56,171 bases of DNA from contig JAJPHF010000172.1 of the NCBI GenBank assembly GCA_021325365.1, positions 1 through 56,171 of the forward strand, in the 5' to 3' direction. Under the pieces are notes generated by a model. It did no database searches. It worked only from the letters and a program-made list of their open reading frames with translations, and was not told the DNA's origin. Position 1 is the stretch's first letter. The number at the start of each line of letters is the position of its first letter. This document shows, piece by piece, positions 27,985-35,630 of the stretch. The DNA comes from Pseudomonadota bacterium. Its GTDB lineage: Bacteria > Chloroflexota > UBA6077 > JAJPHF01. A program made the translations under genes and the position numbers.

Positions 27985-28196
27985 GCTATGGGCTCCCGCG
28001 TGCCCTAACTGGCAATCGTCCCGTCCCCTCGGCGGCCCCCACGGCGCTCTGCGCACCCCGCCGTCGCCCGTCGCGCCGGTCCGGGCGCGGCCTACCTGGC
28101 CGCGCGGCCACGCCGGCGGGTATACCCGCTACACGCCGTGGTTGTCCATGCCGCAGCGACTGGCTGGCAACGCCCGGCCGCGCGCCGCCCGCGCGC

Positions 28197-28225
28197 TTGC
28201 ACCCTGCCGGGGGCACGCTTACAAT
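28197..28225 (+). promoter_or_regulatory. Promoter of the VOC-binding protein-comB operon
   Basis: TTGCAC at 28197-28202 is followed after exactly 17 bases by TACAAT at 28220-28225 (five of six matches). It is the only clear signal in the gap 27985-28309. Confidence 0.6.
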
Positions 28226-28309
28226 CCCACCTGTAGGCGGGTTGGAGCGACGGCGAGGCGGGAGCGGCACCTGCTCTGAGGATGGGCGGCCCGCCGGGAG
28301 GAAGCGCTG

Positions 28310-28843
28310 ATGATTGCCGAGGAGCCCACGACCACGACTGCTGGCGAGAAGGCCGCGGCGATTCCCTTCCGCATCAAGAAGCTGGGCCACGTCGTGTACT
28401 ACGTGTCGGACATGGATCGCACGGTGAAGTTCTACACGGAGATCCTGCCGTTCAAGGTGAGCGACGTGAACGAGCAGGGCATGGTGTTCCTGCGCTACGG
28501 CGCCGACCACCACACCCTCGCCTTCGCGCCACGGCCGGGCGGCGTCCAGCCGCCGAACGAGTACCTGAAGCTCAGCCACGTCGCGCTGGAAGTCGAGAGC
28601 GTCGAGACGCTGTTCACGATCCGCGACTGGCTGCGGCAGCACAACGTGACGATCACCTTCGAGGGCCGCAAGGGCCCCGGCGCCAACGCGGGCGTCGAGT
28701 TCCTCGATCCCGACGGCTACACGATCGAGCTGTACGCCGACATGGAGCAGATCGGCTGGGACGGCAAGAGCCGGCCGAGCCGGTTCTGGCGGCGCGTGAA
28801 GTCGCTCGAGGACGCCGTCGCCATCCCCGTGCCGACCGAGTGA
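28310..28843 (+). CDS. VOC-superfamily (glyoxalase/extradiol dioxygenase-like) protein
   Basis: The protein has 177 residues, a single pair of VOC modules. Visible elements are KKLGHVVYYVSDMDRTVKFY (metal-binding His in the first strand), LSHVALEVES (second His), and DPDGYTIELYAD (Glu ligand). Such proteins are metal-dependent lyases, dioxygenases, or resistance proteins; the function here is unknown. GGAGG lies before the ATG. The following gene overlaps its stop by four bases, so it works together with a binding-protein-like product. Confidence 0.83.
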   Translation: MIAEEPTTTTAGEKAAAIPFRIKKLGHVVYYVSDMDRTVKFYTEILPFKVSDVNEQGMVFLRYGADHHTLAFAPRPGGVQPPNEYLKLSHVALEVESVETLFTIRDWLRQHNVTITFEGRKGPGANAGVEFLDPDGYTIELYADMEQIGWDGKSRPSRFWRRVKSLEDAVAIPVPTE

Positions 28844-29739
28844 GCGCCCGCGACAGCCTGCGCCTGATCACGTTCACGCCCCCGGTGGTGCTGGCCGTGG
28901 CGCAGGCGCGGGGGCACTTCGCCGCCGAGGGGCTGGCCGTGGAGCACACGATCACGCGCTCGTCGGCGCAGTTGATGCACGGCGTGATCGACGGCACCTA
29001 CGACCTGGCGTTCACGAACCCCGACAACTGGGTGACCTACGTCACCCGCGACGGCGCCGACGTGTTCATGTTCCAGGGCGTTGTCACGGGCGGCGAGCGC
29101 ACGCTGGTCGTGCGGCCGGAGATCCAGACGGCGGCAGACCTGCGCGGCAAGGATCTCGCCGTCGACGCCGTCGACTCCGGCTTCGTGATGATCCTCTGGC
29201 AGATCCTGCACGACCTGGGCGTGGACTTCCGCGGCGGCGACCCGCGCCTGGTGGCCGTCGGCACGACCTCGCTGCGGCTGGCATCGATGGAGCGCGGCGA
29301 GACGTTCGGCGCGATCCTGACCTCGCCCGAGACCGAGCAGGCGCTGGCGCGGGGCTACCGCGTGCTCGGCCGCTCGCGCGACCACCTGCCGCACTACCCC
29401 GGCCCGCAGGGCGGCACCACGCGCGCCTGGGCGGCCGCGCACGCGGACGCGCTGGTGCGCTTCCTCCGCGCCTACGTCGCCGCGACGCGCTGGGCGCTCA
29501 CCCCGGCCCACCGCGAGGAGGCGCTGGCGCTGCACATGGCCGCCACCGGCCTCACGCGCGCCCAGGCCGAGGAGGACTACGCGGCGATCCAGCCCGACGC
29601 GACGATCAACGTGGCGGGCATCCAGACGATCCTCGACCTGCGCACGGTGCTCGGCTTCCTGCAGGGGCCGGCGCCGCCTATCGAGCGCCTCTACGACACG
29701 CGCTACTGGGAGGCCGCCACCGGCCGGCGCCACCCGTAG
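28840..29739 (+). CDS. NMT1/THI5-like binding protein without signal peptide
   Basis: The GTG start at 28840 overlaps the VOC stop as GTGA. The 299-residue product starts at once with the binding-protein fold, LRLITFTPPVVLAVAQARGHF, so there is no signal peptide or lipobox. Other matching parts are AEGLAVEHTITRSSAQLMHG, LRGKDLAVDAVDSGF and a closing helix. Relatives include substrate-binding proteins of ABC importers and cytosolic enzymes such as THI5 and 4,5-dihydroxyphthalate decarboxylase. Lack of export and coupling to a VOC gene favour a cytoplasmic enzyme or sensor. The next gene follows after 44 bases. Confidence 0.75.
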   Translation: MSARDSLRLITFTPPVVLAVAQARGHFAAEGLAVEHTITRSSAQLMHGVIDGTYDLAFTNPDNWVTYVTRDGADVFMFQGVVTGGERTLVVRPEIQTAADLRGKDLAVDAVDSGFVMILWQILHDLGVDFRGGDPRLVAVGTTSLRLASMERGETFGAILTSPETEQALARGYRVLGRSRDHLPHYPGPQGGTTRAWAAAHADALVRFLRAYVAATRWALTPAHREEALALHMAATGLTRAQAEEDYAAIQPDATINVAGIQTILDLRTVLGFLQGPAPPIERLYDTRYWEAATGRRHP

Positions 29740-29783
29740 CGGCGGACCTGCCCGTGCTGCCCGCAAGCCGCGCTGGAGTCAAC

Positions 29784-30554
29784 GTGCGCCTGGAAGTGGC
29801 CTTCTTGCCGCGCGACGTGCCGGCGCCGGCGGGGCGCGTGTGCGTGGTGCTGGATATCCTGCGCGCCTCGTCCACGCTGGTCACGCTGCTGGAGCGCGGC
29901 GCGGCGCCGGTCTACGTGGCGGGCACGGTGGAGGCGGCGCGGGCGCTGGCGGCCAGCGTGCCGGGCGGGGCGCTGCTCTGCGGCGAGGTGGGCGGGCTGC
30001 CGCCGCCGGGCTTCGACCACGGGAACTCGCCGACCGAGATGGCCGGGCTCGGCCTGGCCGGCCGCCCGGTCGTGCTGGCCACGTCGAACGGCACGCGGGC
30101 GCTGGCCGCGCTCGCCGCGGCGCCCGCCGTGCTGGTCGGCTGCTTCCTGAACGCCGGCGCGGTGGTGGCGCGCGGCCTGGCGCTGGCCCGCGCGCGCGAC
30201 GCGCGCCTCACGCTCGTCTGCAGCGGCGACGCGAACGGCAGCCAGTTCTCGCTCGAGGACGCGCTGGCCGCCGGCTACCTGGTCGATCGGGTGCTGGCGC
30301 GGGAGGGCGCCGACCGCGTGGCGCTGGACGACGCGGCGCGCGCGGCCTGGCGGCTGTGGCAAGCGTACGCGGGGACCGGCCCCGCGACCGAGGCGGCGGC
30401 GCGCGGCTTTGCCGAGTCGGTCCACGGCCGCGACCTGGCGCGGCTGGGCTTCGACGCCGACCTCGCCTACTGCGCGCGTGTGGATGCGAGCCAGGCCGTG
30501 CCGCACCTGGCGCTCGACGGCGACCGGCTGGTGCTCCGCGATGCGGGCACCTGA
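29784..30554 (+). CDS. comB: 2-phosphosulfolactate phosphatase family protein
   Basis: I take the GTG at 29784 with GGAG upstream (256 residues); an earlier GTG at 29754 would add ten. Clear ComB elements are RVCVVLDILRASSTLVTLLE, CGEVGGLPPPGFDHGNSP, ATSNGTRALAAL and CSGDANGSQFSLEDALAAG. In methanogens ComB hydrolyses 2-phosphosulfolactate during coenzyme M synthesis; many bacteria have homologues of unknown substrate. No other coenzyme M gene is visible, so the true substrate here is open. It ends 13 bases before the convergent pcm stop. Confidence 0.82.
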   Translation: MRLEVAFLPRDVPAPAGRVCVVLDILRASSTLVTLLERGAAPVYVAGTVEAARALAASVPGGALLCGEVGGLPPPGFDHGNSPTEMAGLGLAGRPVVLATSNGTRALAALAAAPAVLVGCFLNAGAVVARGLALARARDARLTLVCSGDANGSQFSLEDALAAGYLVDRVLAREGADRVALDDAARAAWRLWQAYAGTGPATEAAARGFAESVHGRDLARLGFDADLAYCARVDASQAVPHLALDGDRLVLRDAGT

Positions 30555-30567
30555 CGCTGGCGCGCGG

Positions 30568-31323
30568 CTAGCCGCCCGGCTCGGGAGGAGTATCCGGGGG
30601 CGGCTCGGCGTCGGCGGGCCACCCTTCTTCGCCGACGAGGGGGACGAAGCGCACGGGGCCCAGGCGCTGCACCCGCGTGGCGGCGCCCTGGCGCGTGACG
30701 AGCATCAACTCCTGGCTGACGCGGTCGCCCACGGGGATGACGAGCCGGCCGCCATCGGCCAGCTGCGCGACCAGCGCCTCGGGCACCTCGGGCGCGCCGG
30801 CGGTCACGATGATCGCGTCGTAGGGAGCCGCGGAGGGCCAGCCGAGCGTGCCGTTGCTGACGTGGACCGTGACGTTGGCGCAGCCCAGGCGGGCGAGCAC
30901 GGCACGCGCCCGCGCGGCGAGGGCGGGGAAGCGCTCGACGGACACAACGTGCGCCGCCAGGCGGCAGAGCACGGCCGCCTGGTAGCCCGAGCCCGTGCCC
31001 ACCTCCAGCACGCGCTCGACGCCCGTGAGGGCGAGCGCCTGGGTCATTAGCCCGACGACGAGCGGCTGGGAGATGGTCTGGCCGGCGCCGATGGGCAATG
31101 GCGCGTTGCGGTAGGCGCTCGGGCGGTGCTCGGGCGGCACGAACTGCTCGCGCGGCACCGCGGCAATGGCCGCGAGCACCCGCTCGTCGCGCACGCCCTC
31201 GCGGCGCAGCTCGGCCAGCAGCCGCTGCCGCGAATAGCCCCCATTCTCGCTAGAGCGCACGTCCGCCTCGCCGAGCGGTCGGTTCTCCGCCGCCAGGCCG
31301 GCCGCGGCCGACCTGGCGGCCAT
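30568..31323 (-). CDS. pcm: Protein-L-isoaspartate O-methyltransferase
   Basis: With the ATG at 31323 the protein has 251 residues; the frame is open for another 267 bases upstream, but that part is not protein-like. The Rossmann methyltransferase core has QLVREGVRD-like ELRREGVRDERVLAAIAAVPREQFV, then GAGQTISQPLVVGLMTQALAL, the SAM motif VLEVGTGSGYQAAVL and YDAIIVTAGAPEVPEAL. PCMT methylates isoaspartyl residues of damaged proteins and so allows repair. No other gene is clearly in its operon. The 30-residue N-terminal extension and the exact start are uncertain. Confidence 0.85.
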   Translation of the reverse strand: MAARSAAAGLAAENRPLGEADVRSSENGGYSRQRLLAELRREGVRDERVLAAIAAVPREQFVPPEHRPSAYRNAPLPIGAGQTISQPLVVGLMTQALALTGVERVLEVGTGSGYQAAVLCRLAAHVVSVERFPALAARARAVLARLGCANVTVHVSNGTLGWPSAAPYDAIIVTAGAPEVPEALVAQLADGGRLVIPVGDRVSQELMLVTRQGAATRVQRLGPVRFVPLVGEEGWPADAEPPPDTPPEPGG

Positions 31324-31359
31324 CAGCCTGCCGATAGCGGCTGCCAGCCCGCCGCGCGG

Positions 31360-31388
31360 TTGACGCCCCCGCGGGCACCGGCTAGAAT
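31360..31388 (+). promoter_or_regulatory. Strong promoter-like sequence with no annotated gene
   Basis: TTGACG at 31360-31365 is followed after 17 bases by TAGAAT at 31383-31388. It points into a 147-base stretch before a gene on the other strand. No good open frame follows it. It might drive a small RNA or antisense transcript, or it might be chance. Confidence 0.4.
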
Positions 31389-31535
31389 CCGCTTGTTGCG
31401 AGCCGAGCGGGCCGCGGCTCCCGCGACGGCGGCACCCCGAGGTTCGCGCGCCGCGGCCCCGCGCGCTATCGATCGGCCAACCATCTGGTACCGTGTCGTG
31501 GGCGCTCCCCACACCGGGCGCGGCGGTGCCGCGGC

Positions 31536-31964
31536 CTAGCTCGCCGTCTCGGCGGTCATGGGCTCCGCCAGGCCGGTCGTGCCGATCCAACCGTGCTCGC
31601 TAACGTCGAACACGACCCCGTCAGGCCCAACGAACTTGACCTCGAAGAAGCTGGTCGGCTGGGTCGGCCGCTCGGTCTTCTGCTGGGCGCCCGCCTGGCG
31701 CAGGCGGGCGTAGGTTTCGTCAGCATCCGCGATGTGGACGCCGAAATGGTGCAGGCCCGCGTAGTCCATCCCGCGGCCCAACTGATCGGTATGGAAACGC
31801 AGGATGGCCATGTTCAACGTGCCGTCGCTCAGATAGACGCCGGTGGCCAGTGGCGTGTTGGTGCGCCCCACCTCCTCGAAGCCGAACACCTCTTTGTAGA
31901 ACGCCGCGGTCTTCTCGGGGTCCGGGGTGGCGATCGCGATGTGGCGAAGCTTGTTCTTACCCAC
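31536..31964 (-). CDS. VOC-superfamily protein
   Basis: The start is the GTG at 31964, preceded by AAGGAGG at the right distance; a longer frame exists but reads through the divergent promoter region. The product has 142 residues: KLRHIAIATPDPEKTAAFY (His ligand), NMAILRFHTDQ, GLHHFGVHIADADETYARL (His ligand) and VGPDGVVFDVSEHG. This is one VOC unit of two beta-alpha-beta-beta-beta modules, with metal-binding residues in place. Its role could be isomerase, lyase or dioxygenase. It is divergent from the PP2C gene, and shares a 118-base upstream region. Confidence 0.85.
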   Translation of the reverse strand: MGKNKLRHIAIATPDPEKTAAFYKEVFGFEEVGRTNTPLATGVYLSDGTLNMAILRFHTDQLGRGMDYAGLHHFGVHIADADETYARLRQAGAQQKTERPTQPTSFFEVKFVGPDGVVFDVSEHGWIGTTGLAEPMTAETAS

Positions 31965-32006
31965 GATATAACCTCCTTGCGCGCGTCTTGGCGCCAGTGG
32001 CGGGGC

Positions 32007-32015
32007 ATTATAGCA
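32007..32015 (-). promoter_or_regulatory. Extended -10 promoter of the 31536 VOC gene
   Basis: On the minus strand TGCTATAAT occurs: a perfect TATAAT (32012-32007) with the TGn extension. The start of transcription would be near 32000, about 36 bases before the GTG. Confidence 0.6.
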
Positions 32016-32032
32016 TGGGGTGCGGGACGTTC

Positions 32033-32061
32033 TTGACACGGCCACGGGGCGAGTGTAGCGA
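32033..32061 (+). promoter_or_regulatory. Possible promoter of the PP2C-FHA operon
   Basis: A perfect TTGACA at 32033-32038 is followed after 17 bases by TAGCGA, a poor -10. It is divergent to the VOC promoter and stands 22 bases before the PP2C ATG. Confidence 0.35.
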
Positions 32062-32082
32062 ACGGCGCCAGGGAAGGGCGCG

Positions 32083-32916
32083 ATGAGTGAGTTCCGGCTC
32101 GAGGTGGGGCAGGTTACCGATATTGGCCGCAAGCGCTCGGCCAACGAGGATAATCTCGGAACGTTCGTGCCCACCGATCCGGCGCAGCTGTCGCAGCTCG
32201 GCGCGCTCTTCGTCGTGGCGGATGGCATGGGCGGTCATGCCAAGGGCGAGGTGGCCAGCGCGATCGCCGTGAAGACCGTCATCGAGGCGTACCAGCAGAG
32301 CGACGCGCCCACGCTGGGCGAGCGGCTGGTCGCGGCGCTGCGCCAGGCCAACACGGCCATCTGGGACGAGGCCAGCCGTCAGGTGGACCACGCCGGCATG
32401 GGCACCACGGTGGTCTGCGGGGTGGTGGCGGGCCAGGACTTGCTGGTCACCAACGCCGGCGATAGCCGCGCCTACCTCGTGCGCCTGGGGCGCGCGCAGC
32501 AGCTCACGCGCGACCACTCGTGGGTGGGCGAGATGATCGCGCTGGGCAAGCTCACGGTGGCCGAGGCCCGCCACCACCGCATGCGCAACGTCATCACCCG
32601 CTGCCTGGGCGGGCGTCCCGACCTCGAAGTGCCGCTCTACCCGCGGCAGCAGCTCGTCTCGGGCGACGCGCTGGTGCTGTGCAGCGACGGCCTGTGGGGG
32701 ACGATGACTGACCAGGAGATCGCCCTGCTCGTCAGCCAGTTCCCGCCTCAGGAGGCGGCCGAACGACTCGTCGCCCTCGCCAATGAGCGTGGTGGTCCCG
32801 ATAACATCACCGTCATCGTCGTGCGGGTCCAGCGCGAAGGCGACGACGCCACGCTCGACCTGCGGCTCCCAGACGACGACGCGACGCTCCGCGACGAGAC
32901 CTTGCGAGGAGTCTAG
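32083..32916 (+). CDS. PP2C-type protein serine/threonine phosphatase
   Basis: The protein has 277 residues. All usual metal-binding motifs are present: KRSANEDNLGTF, VVADGMGGHAKGEVAS, VTNAGDSRAYLVR, LCSDGLWGTMTD and GGPDNITVIVV. It should be a Mg/Mn-dependent phosphatase of Ser/Thr-phosphorylated proteins in the cytosol, opposed to a Hanks-type kinase. The closest such kinase is at 26512-27984. AGGGAAGGG lies before the ATG. It is followed after 75 bases by the FHA-TadZ gene, which makes phospho-Thr signalling to that protein likely. Confidence 0.93.
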   Translation: MSEFRLEVGQVTDIGRKRSANEDNLGTFVPTDPAQLSQLGALFVVADGMGGHAKGEVASAIAVKTVIEAYQQSDAPTLGERLVAALRQANTAIWDEASRQVDHAGMGTTVVCGVVAGQDLLVTNAGDSRAYLVRLGRAQQLTRDHSWVGEMIALGKLTVAEARHHRMRNVITRCLGGRPDLEVPLYPRQQLVSGDALVLCSDGLWGTMTDQEIALLVSQFPPQEAAERLVALANERGGPDNITVIVVRVQREGDDATLDLRLPDDDATLRDETLRGV

Positions 32917-32934
32917 CGGTCTGTCAACGGTCAA

Positions 32935-32968
32935 TTGCTCGGTGTTGGCAGTTGCCAACACCGAGCAA
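32935..32968. repeat. Perfect 16-bp palindrome between PP2C and FHA-TadZ genes
   Basis: The arms 32935-32950 and 32953-32968 pair perfectly over 16 bases with a two-base loop. The sequence is less GC-rich than its surroundings. It has no T-run on either side, so it might be an operator, an mRNA processing signal or a mobile palindrome. It lies 24 bases before the start of the downstream gene. Confidence 0.7.
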
Positions 32969-32991
32969 ATCACCCGTGACGAGGTAGTAGG

Positions 32992-35262
32992 ATGATTTGC
33001 GCCAGTTGCCGTACCGTTAATCTCGAGGGCATGCTGTTTTGTGCCAAGTGTGGCCGCGGCCTGGCGACGGCCAGCGCCGAGGACCCGGGCAACATCCCTC
33101 GGCTGGTCTGGCAGATCGGCGACGGCACGCCGCAAACCTTCCTGCTCACCAAGGCCGTCACCACGATCGGTCGCGTCGGCGGCAACGACATCATCCTGCC
33201 CGAGGCCGGCGTCTCGCGCCAGCACGCGCGCCTGGAACGCTCGGGCACCCGCTGTATCCTGGTCGATCTCGGCAGCCTCAACGGCACGCTGGTCAACAAC
33301 GAGCGCATCGAGCAGGAGCGCGACTTGGTCGACGGCGACGTGATCCGCATCGGCCGCACATCGCTGCAGATCAGCATCCCCGCAAACGTCGCGTCGGTGT
33401 CGAACGCGCCGAGCGTGGGCACCCGCATCACCGACAAGGACACGATGGAGCAGGGCGCGGAAGGGCGCCCCACGCGGCTGGCGGCCGCCGAGGAGGGGCC
33501 GGCGACGGTGTTCGACATGCCCGTGCCCGGCGCGGCCGCTGCCGCGAGCGCGCCCGATGCCGACCGCACCGTGGCCGGCGACCTCGACGCCGAGCGCACG
33601 GTGACCGCCGGCGACGTACCCTGGGACGAGCTAGCCGCCGCGGCACCGGCGAGCGCGCCCGCCGGGCCCGCGAGCGAGGCGCCGTTCTGGCTGGTGACGG
33701 CCGACGGCACGCGCGTGCCGGTCGCCGAGCCGGTGACGGTGGGGCGTGGCGAGGACAACACCATCGTGCTCTCGCAGGACCGCCAGGTATCGCGCCACCA
33801 CGCGCGCATCAGCGTGGACGGCGCCTACCTGCGCCTGGAGGACCTGGGGAGCGCGAACGGCACGCTGCTCAACAACCAGAAGGTGACGCAGCCCGAGGCG
33901 GTGACCGCCGGCGACGAGATCAAGGTCGGCGGCACGCTGCTGCGCGTCGAGCGGGCGGCCGCGCCCGGCCAGGCGCCCGCGCCCGCGGGCGACAGCCGCA
34001 CCTTGCACATGGAAGCAGACGAGAGCGACAAGACGATCTCGGGCGCCGAGTTCGCGGCCGAGCTGGCCGCGGCCGGGCCGCCGCCCGAGGCGCCGGCGGT
34101 CGTCGTCGAGGCGGGCGACCAGCCGCGTCTCACCTTCACCTGGGGCCCGCAGGCAGGGCAATCGTTCCCGCTCGACCGCGAGGTGGTGGTCATTGGCCGC
34201 GCGGGCGGCTCGGCCGAGGCCGACATCGCCGTGCAAGACCGGGCCGTCTCGTCGCCGCACGCCAAGCTGGTGCGCTCGGGCAACACCGTCACGCTGCACG
34301 ACCTGGACAGCACGAACGGCACGTTCCTCAACTACGAGCAGATCCACGCGCCGCAGACGCTGGCGGATGGCGACCTGATCAAGGTGGGCAAGTCGGTCCT
34401 GCTCTACCGCACGGCGGCCGGCGCGATGGCGCCGGCCGCCGCCGCGCCGCCGGGCGCCGGCGGGCCAGCCTCCCAGGTGATCACCTTCTTCAGCCTGAAG
34501 GGCGGCGTCGGCACCACCACCCTGGCGGTGAATACCGCGCTCATTCTCCGCGAGCTGACCAAAGAGTCGGTGCTGCTTGTCGACCTCAGCGTGGAGCGCG
34601 CTTCGGTCACCAGCCAGCTTAACTTCGAGGTGCGCCGCACCATCGACGATCTGGCCTCGTTGCCGCACCTCGACCCCGACGCGATCGGCGGCATCGTGGC
34701 GCACCACAGCTCGGGGCTCGACATCCTGCCCGCCCCGTCGTCGCCGCAGACGGCCGAGCTGGTGACCTCGGAGTTCATGTCGCAGCTCTTCCCGATCCTC
34801 AAGGCGCACTACCGCTGGATCATCGTGGACACCGCGGCGTCGTTCTCCGACCTCAACCTGAGCACCTTCGACCAGTCCGACCTGGTGGTCGTGCTGACCG
34901 CGCCGGACCTCTCGACGCTGAAGACGACCCAGTCGTGTCTGGACGTGTTCACCGCGCTCCAGACGACCGGCGAGCGGCGGCTGCTGCTGCTGAACACCAT
35001 CTACCCGAAGTCGCGGCTGGAGAAAGAGGACATCGAGAAAGCGCTGGGCGAGCGCATCGACCTGACCGTGCCCTACGGCGAGGAAGTGCTGCAGGCGATC
35101 GACCACGGCGTGCCGCTGGCGCTCAGCAATCGTCAGCACCCGACGGTCATGGCGCTCGACAGCTTCGTGCGCAAGATTGCCGCGGTGAAGGAGCCCGCGC
35201 CGGCGAGCCGCGCGGCGCGCGGCGGCTTCTGGCTGAAGCTGAAGGGCATCATGCACCGGTAG
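32992..35262 (+). CDS. Zinc ribbon, three FHA domains and TadZ/CpaE-like ATPase
   Basis: The protein has 756 residues. At 3-20 four Cys (CxxC...CxxC) form a zinc ribbon. FHA domains lie at about 36-125 (IGRVGGNDIILPEAGVSRQH, GSLNGTLVNN), 226-320 (VGRGEDNTIVLSQDRQVSR, GSANGTLLNN) and 375-475 (IGRAGGSAEADIAVQDRAVS, DSTNGTFLN). In the third, the usual Arg-His after Ser is replaced by SPH. The C-terminal 260 residues are a CpaE-type ATPase with the P-loop SLKGGVGTTTLAVNTAL (Lys503) and a Thr in place of the Lys of GKT, as is common in CpaE. FHA domains bind phosphothreonine. It is cotranscribed with PP2C, so pilus or cell-pole placement under Ser/Thr phosphorylation is a reasonable inference. Confidence 0.9.
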   Translation: MICASCRTVNLEGMLFCAKCGRGLATASAEDPGNIPRLVWQIGDGTPQTFLLTKAVTTIGRVGGNDIILPEAGVSRQHARLERSGTRCILVDLGSLNGTLVNNERIEQERDLVDGDVIRIGRTSLQISIPANVASVSNAPSVGTRITDKDTMEQGAEGRPTRLAAAEEGPATVFDMPVPGAAAAASAPDADRTVAGDLDAERTVTAGDVPWDELAAAAPASAPAGPASEAPFWLVTADGTRVPVAEPVTVGRGEDNTIVLSQDRQVSRHHARISVDGAYLRLEDLGSANGTLLNNQKVTQPEAVTAGDEIKVGGTLLRVERAAAPGQAPAPAGDSRTLHMEADESDKTISGAEFAAELAAAGPPPEAPAVVVEAGDQPRLTFTWGPQAGQSFPLDREVVVIGRAGGSAEADIAVQDRAVSSPHAKLVRSGNTVTLHDLDSTNGTFLNYEQIHAPQTLADGDLIKVGKSVLLYRTAAGAMAPAAAAPPGAGGPASQVITFFSLKGGVGTTTLAVNTALILRELTKESVLLVDLSVERASVTSQLNFEVRRTIDDLASLPHLDPDAIGGIVAHHSSGLDILPAPSSPQTAELVTSEFMSQLFPILKAHYRWIIVDTAASFSDLNLSTFDQSDLVVVLTAPDLSTLKTTQSCLDVFTALQTTGERRLLLLNTIYPKSRLEKEDIEKALGERIDLTVPYGEEVLQAIDHGVPLALSNRQHPTVMALDSFVRKIAAVKEPAPASRAARGGFWLKLKGIMHR

Positions 35263-35353
35263 GGTGGGGGACACCCCCACCCCCCGGAAAGAGGTAGAGG
35301 AGGAGCAGGTGGGGGGACACCCCCCACGGCCCCCCGGCAGGGGAGTCCCCCTG

Positions 35354-35516
35354 CACCCCCGGGGGACGAGGGGAAGGAGCGGCCCCCGGCAGGGTGCGGC
35401 GCGGAATACTGCGAGCGCCACTGCCCTGGCACCCCCGGGGAGGAGGGGAAGGAGCAGGCCCCTGGCAGAGGAGGCACCCCCGGGGGACGAGGGGAAGAAG
35501 CAGCCCCCGGCAGGGG
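35354..35516 (+). repeat. Three copies of a 41-42-bp GC repeat
   Basis: Copies start at 35354, 35430 and 35475, each with CACCCCCGGGG, then GGGGAAG and a GCAGGG-type end. A partial fourth copy is near 35613. The complete gap 35263-35630 is made of G- and C-tracts and runs such as GGGGATAGGGATCAGGGG; I see no gene in it. Confidence 0.65.
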
Positions 35517-35630
35517 AGGGCTCTGTACCACCGGGTGGGGCACGGGGATCGAGAATAGGGGATAGGGATCAGGGGGGCACTTCCCACATCCCCCGGAGGG
35601 GGAGCACCCCTGCACCACCGGGGACGATAG

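Noticed and set aside
31410..31480. Possible tRNA because of a GGTTCGCG stretch after the orphan promoter
   Set aside because: I could not build a cloverleaf; no acceptor or anticodon stem pairs.
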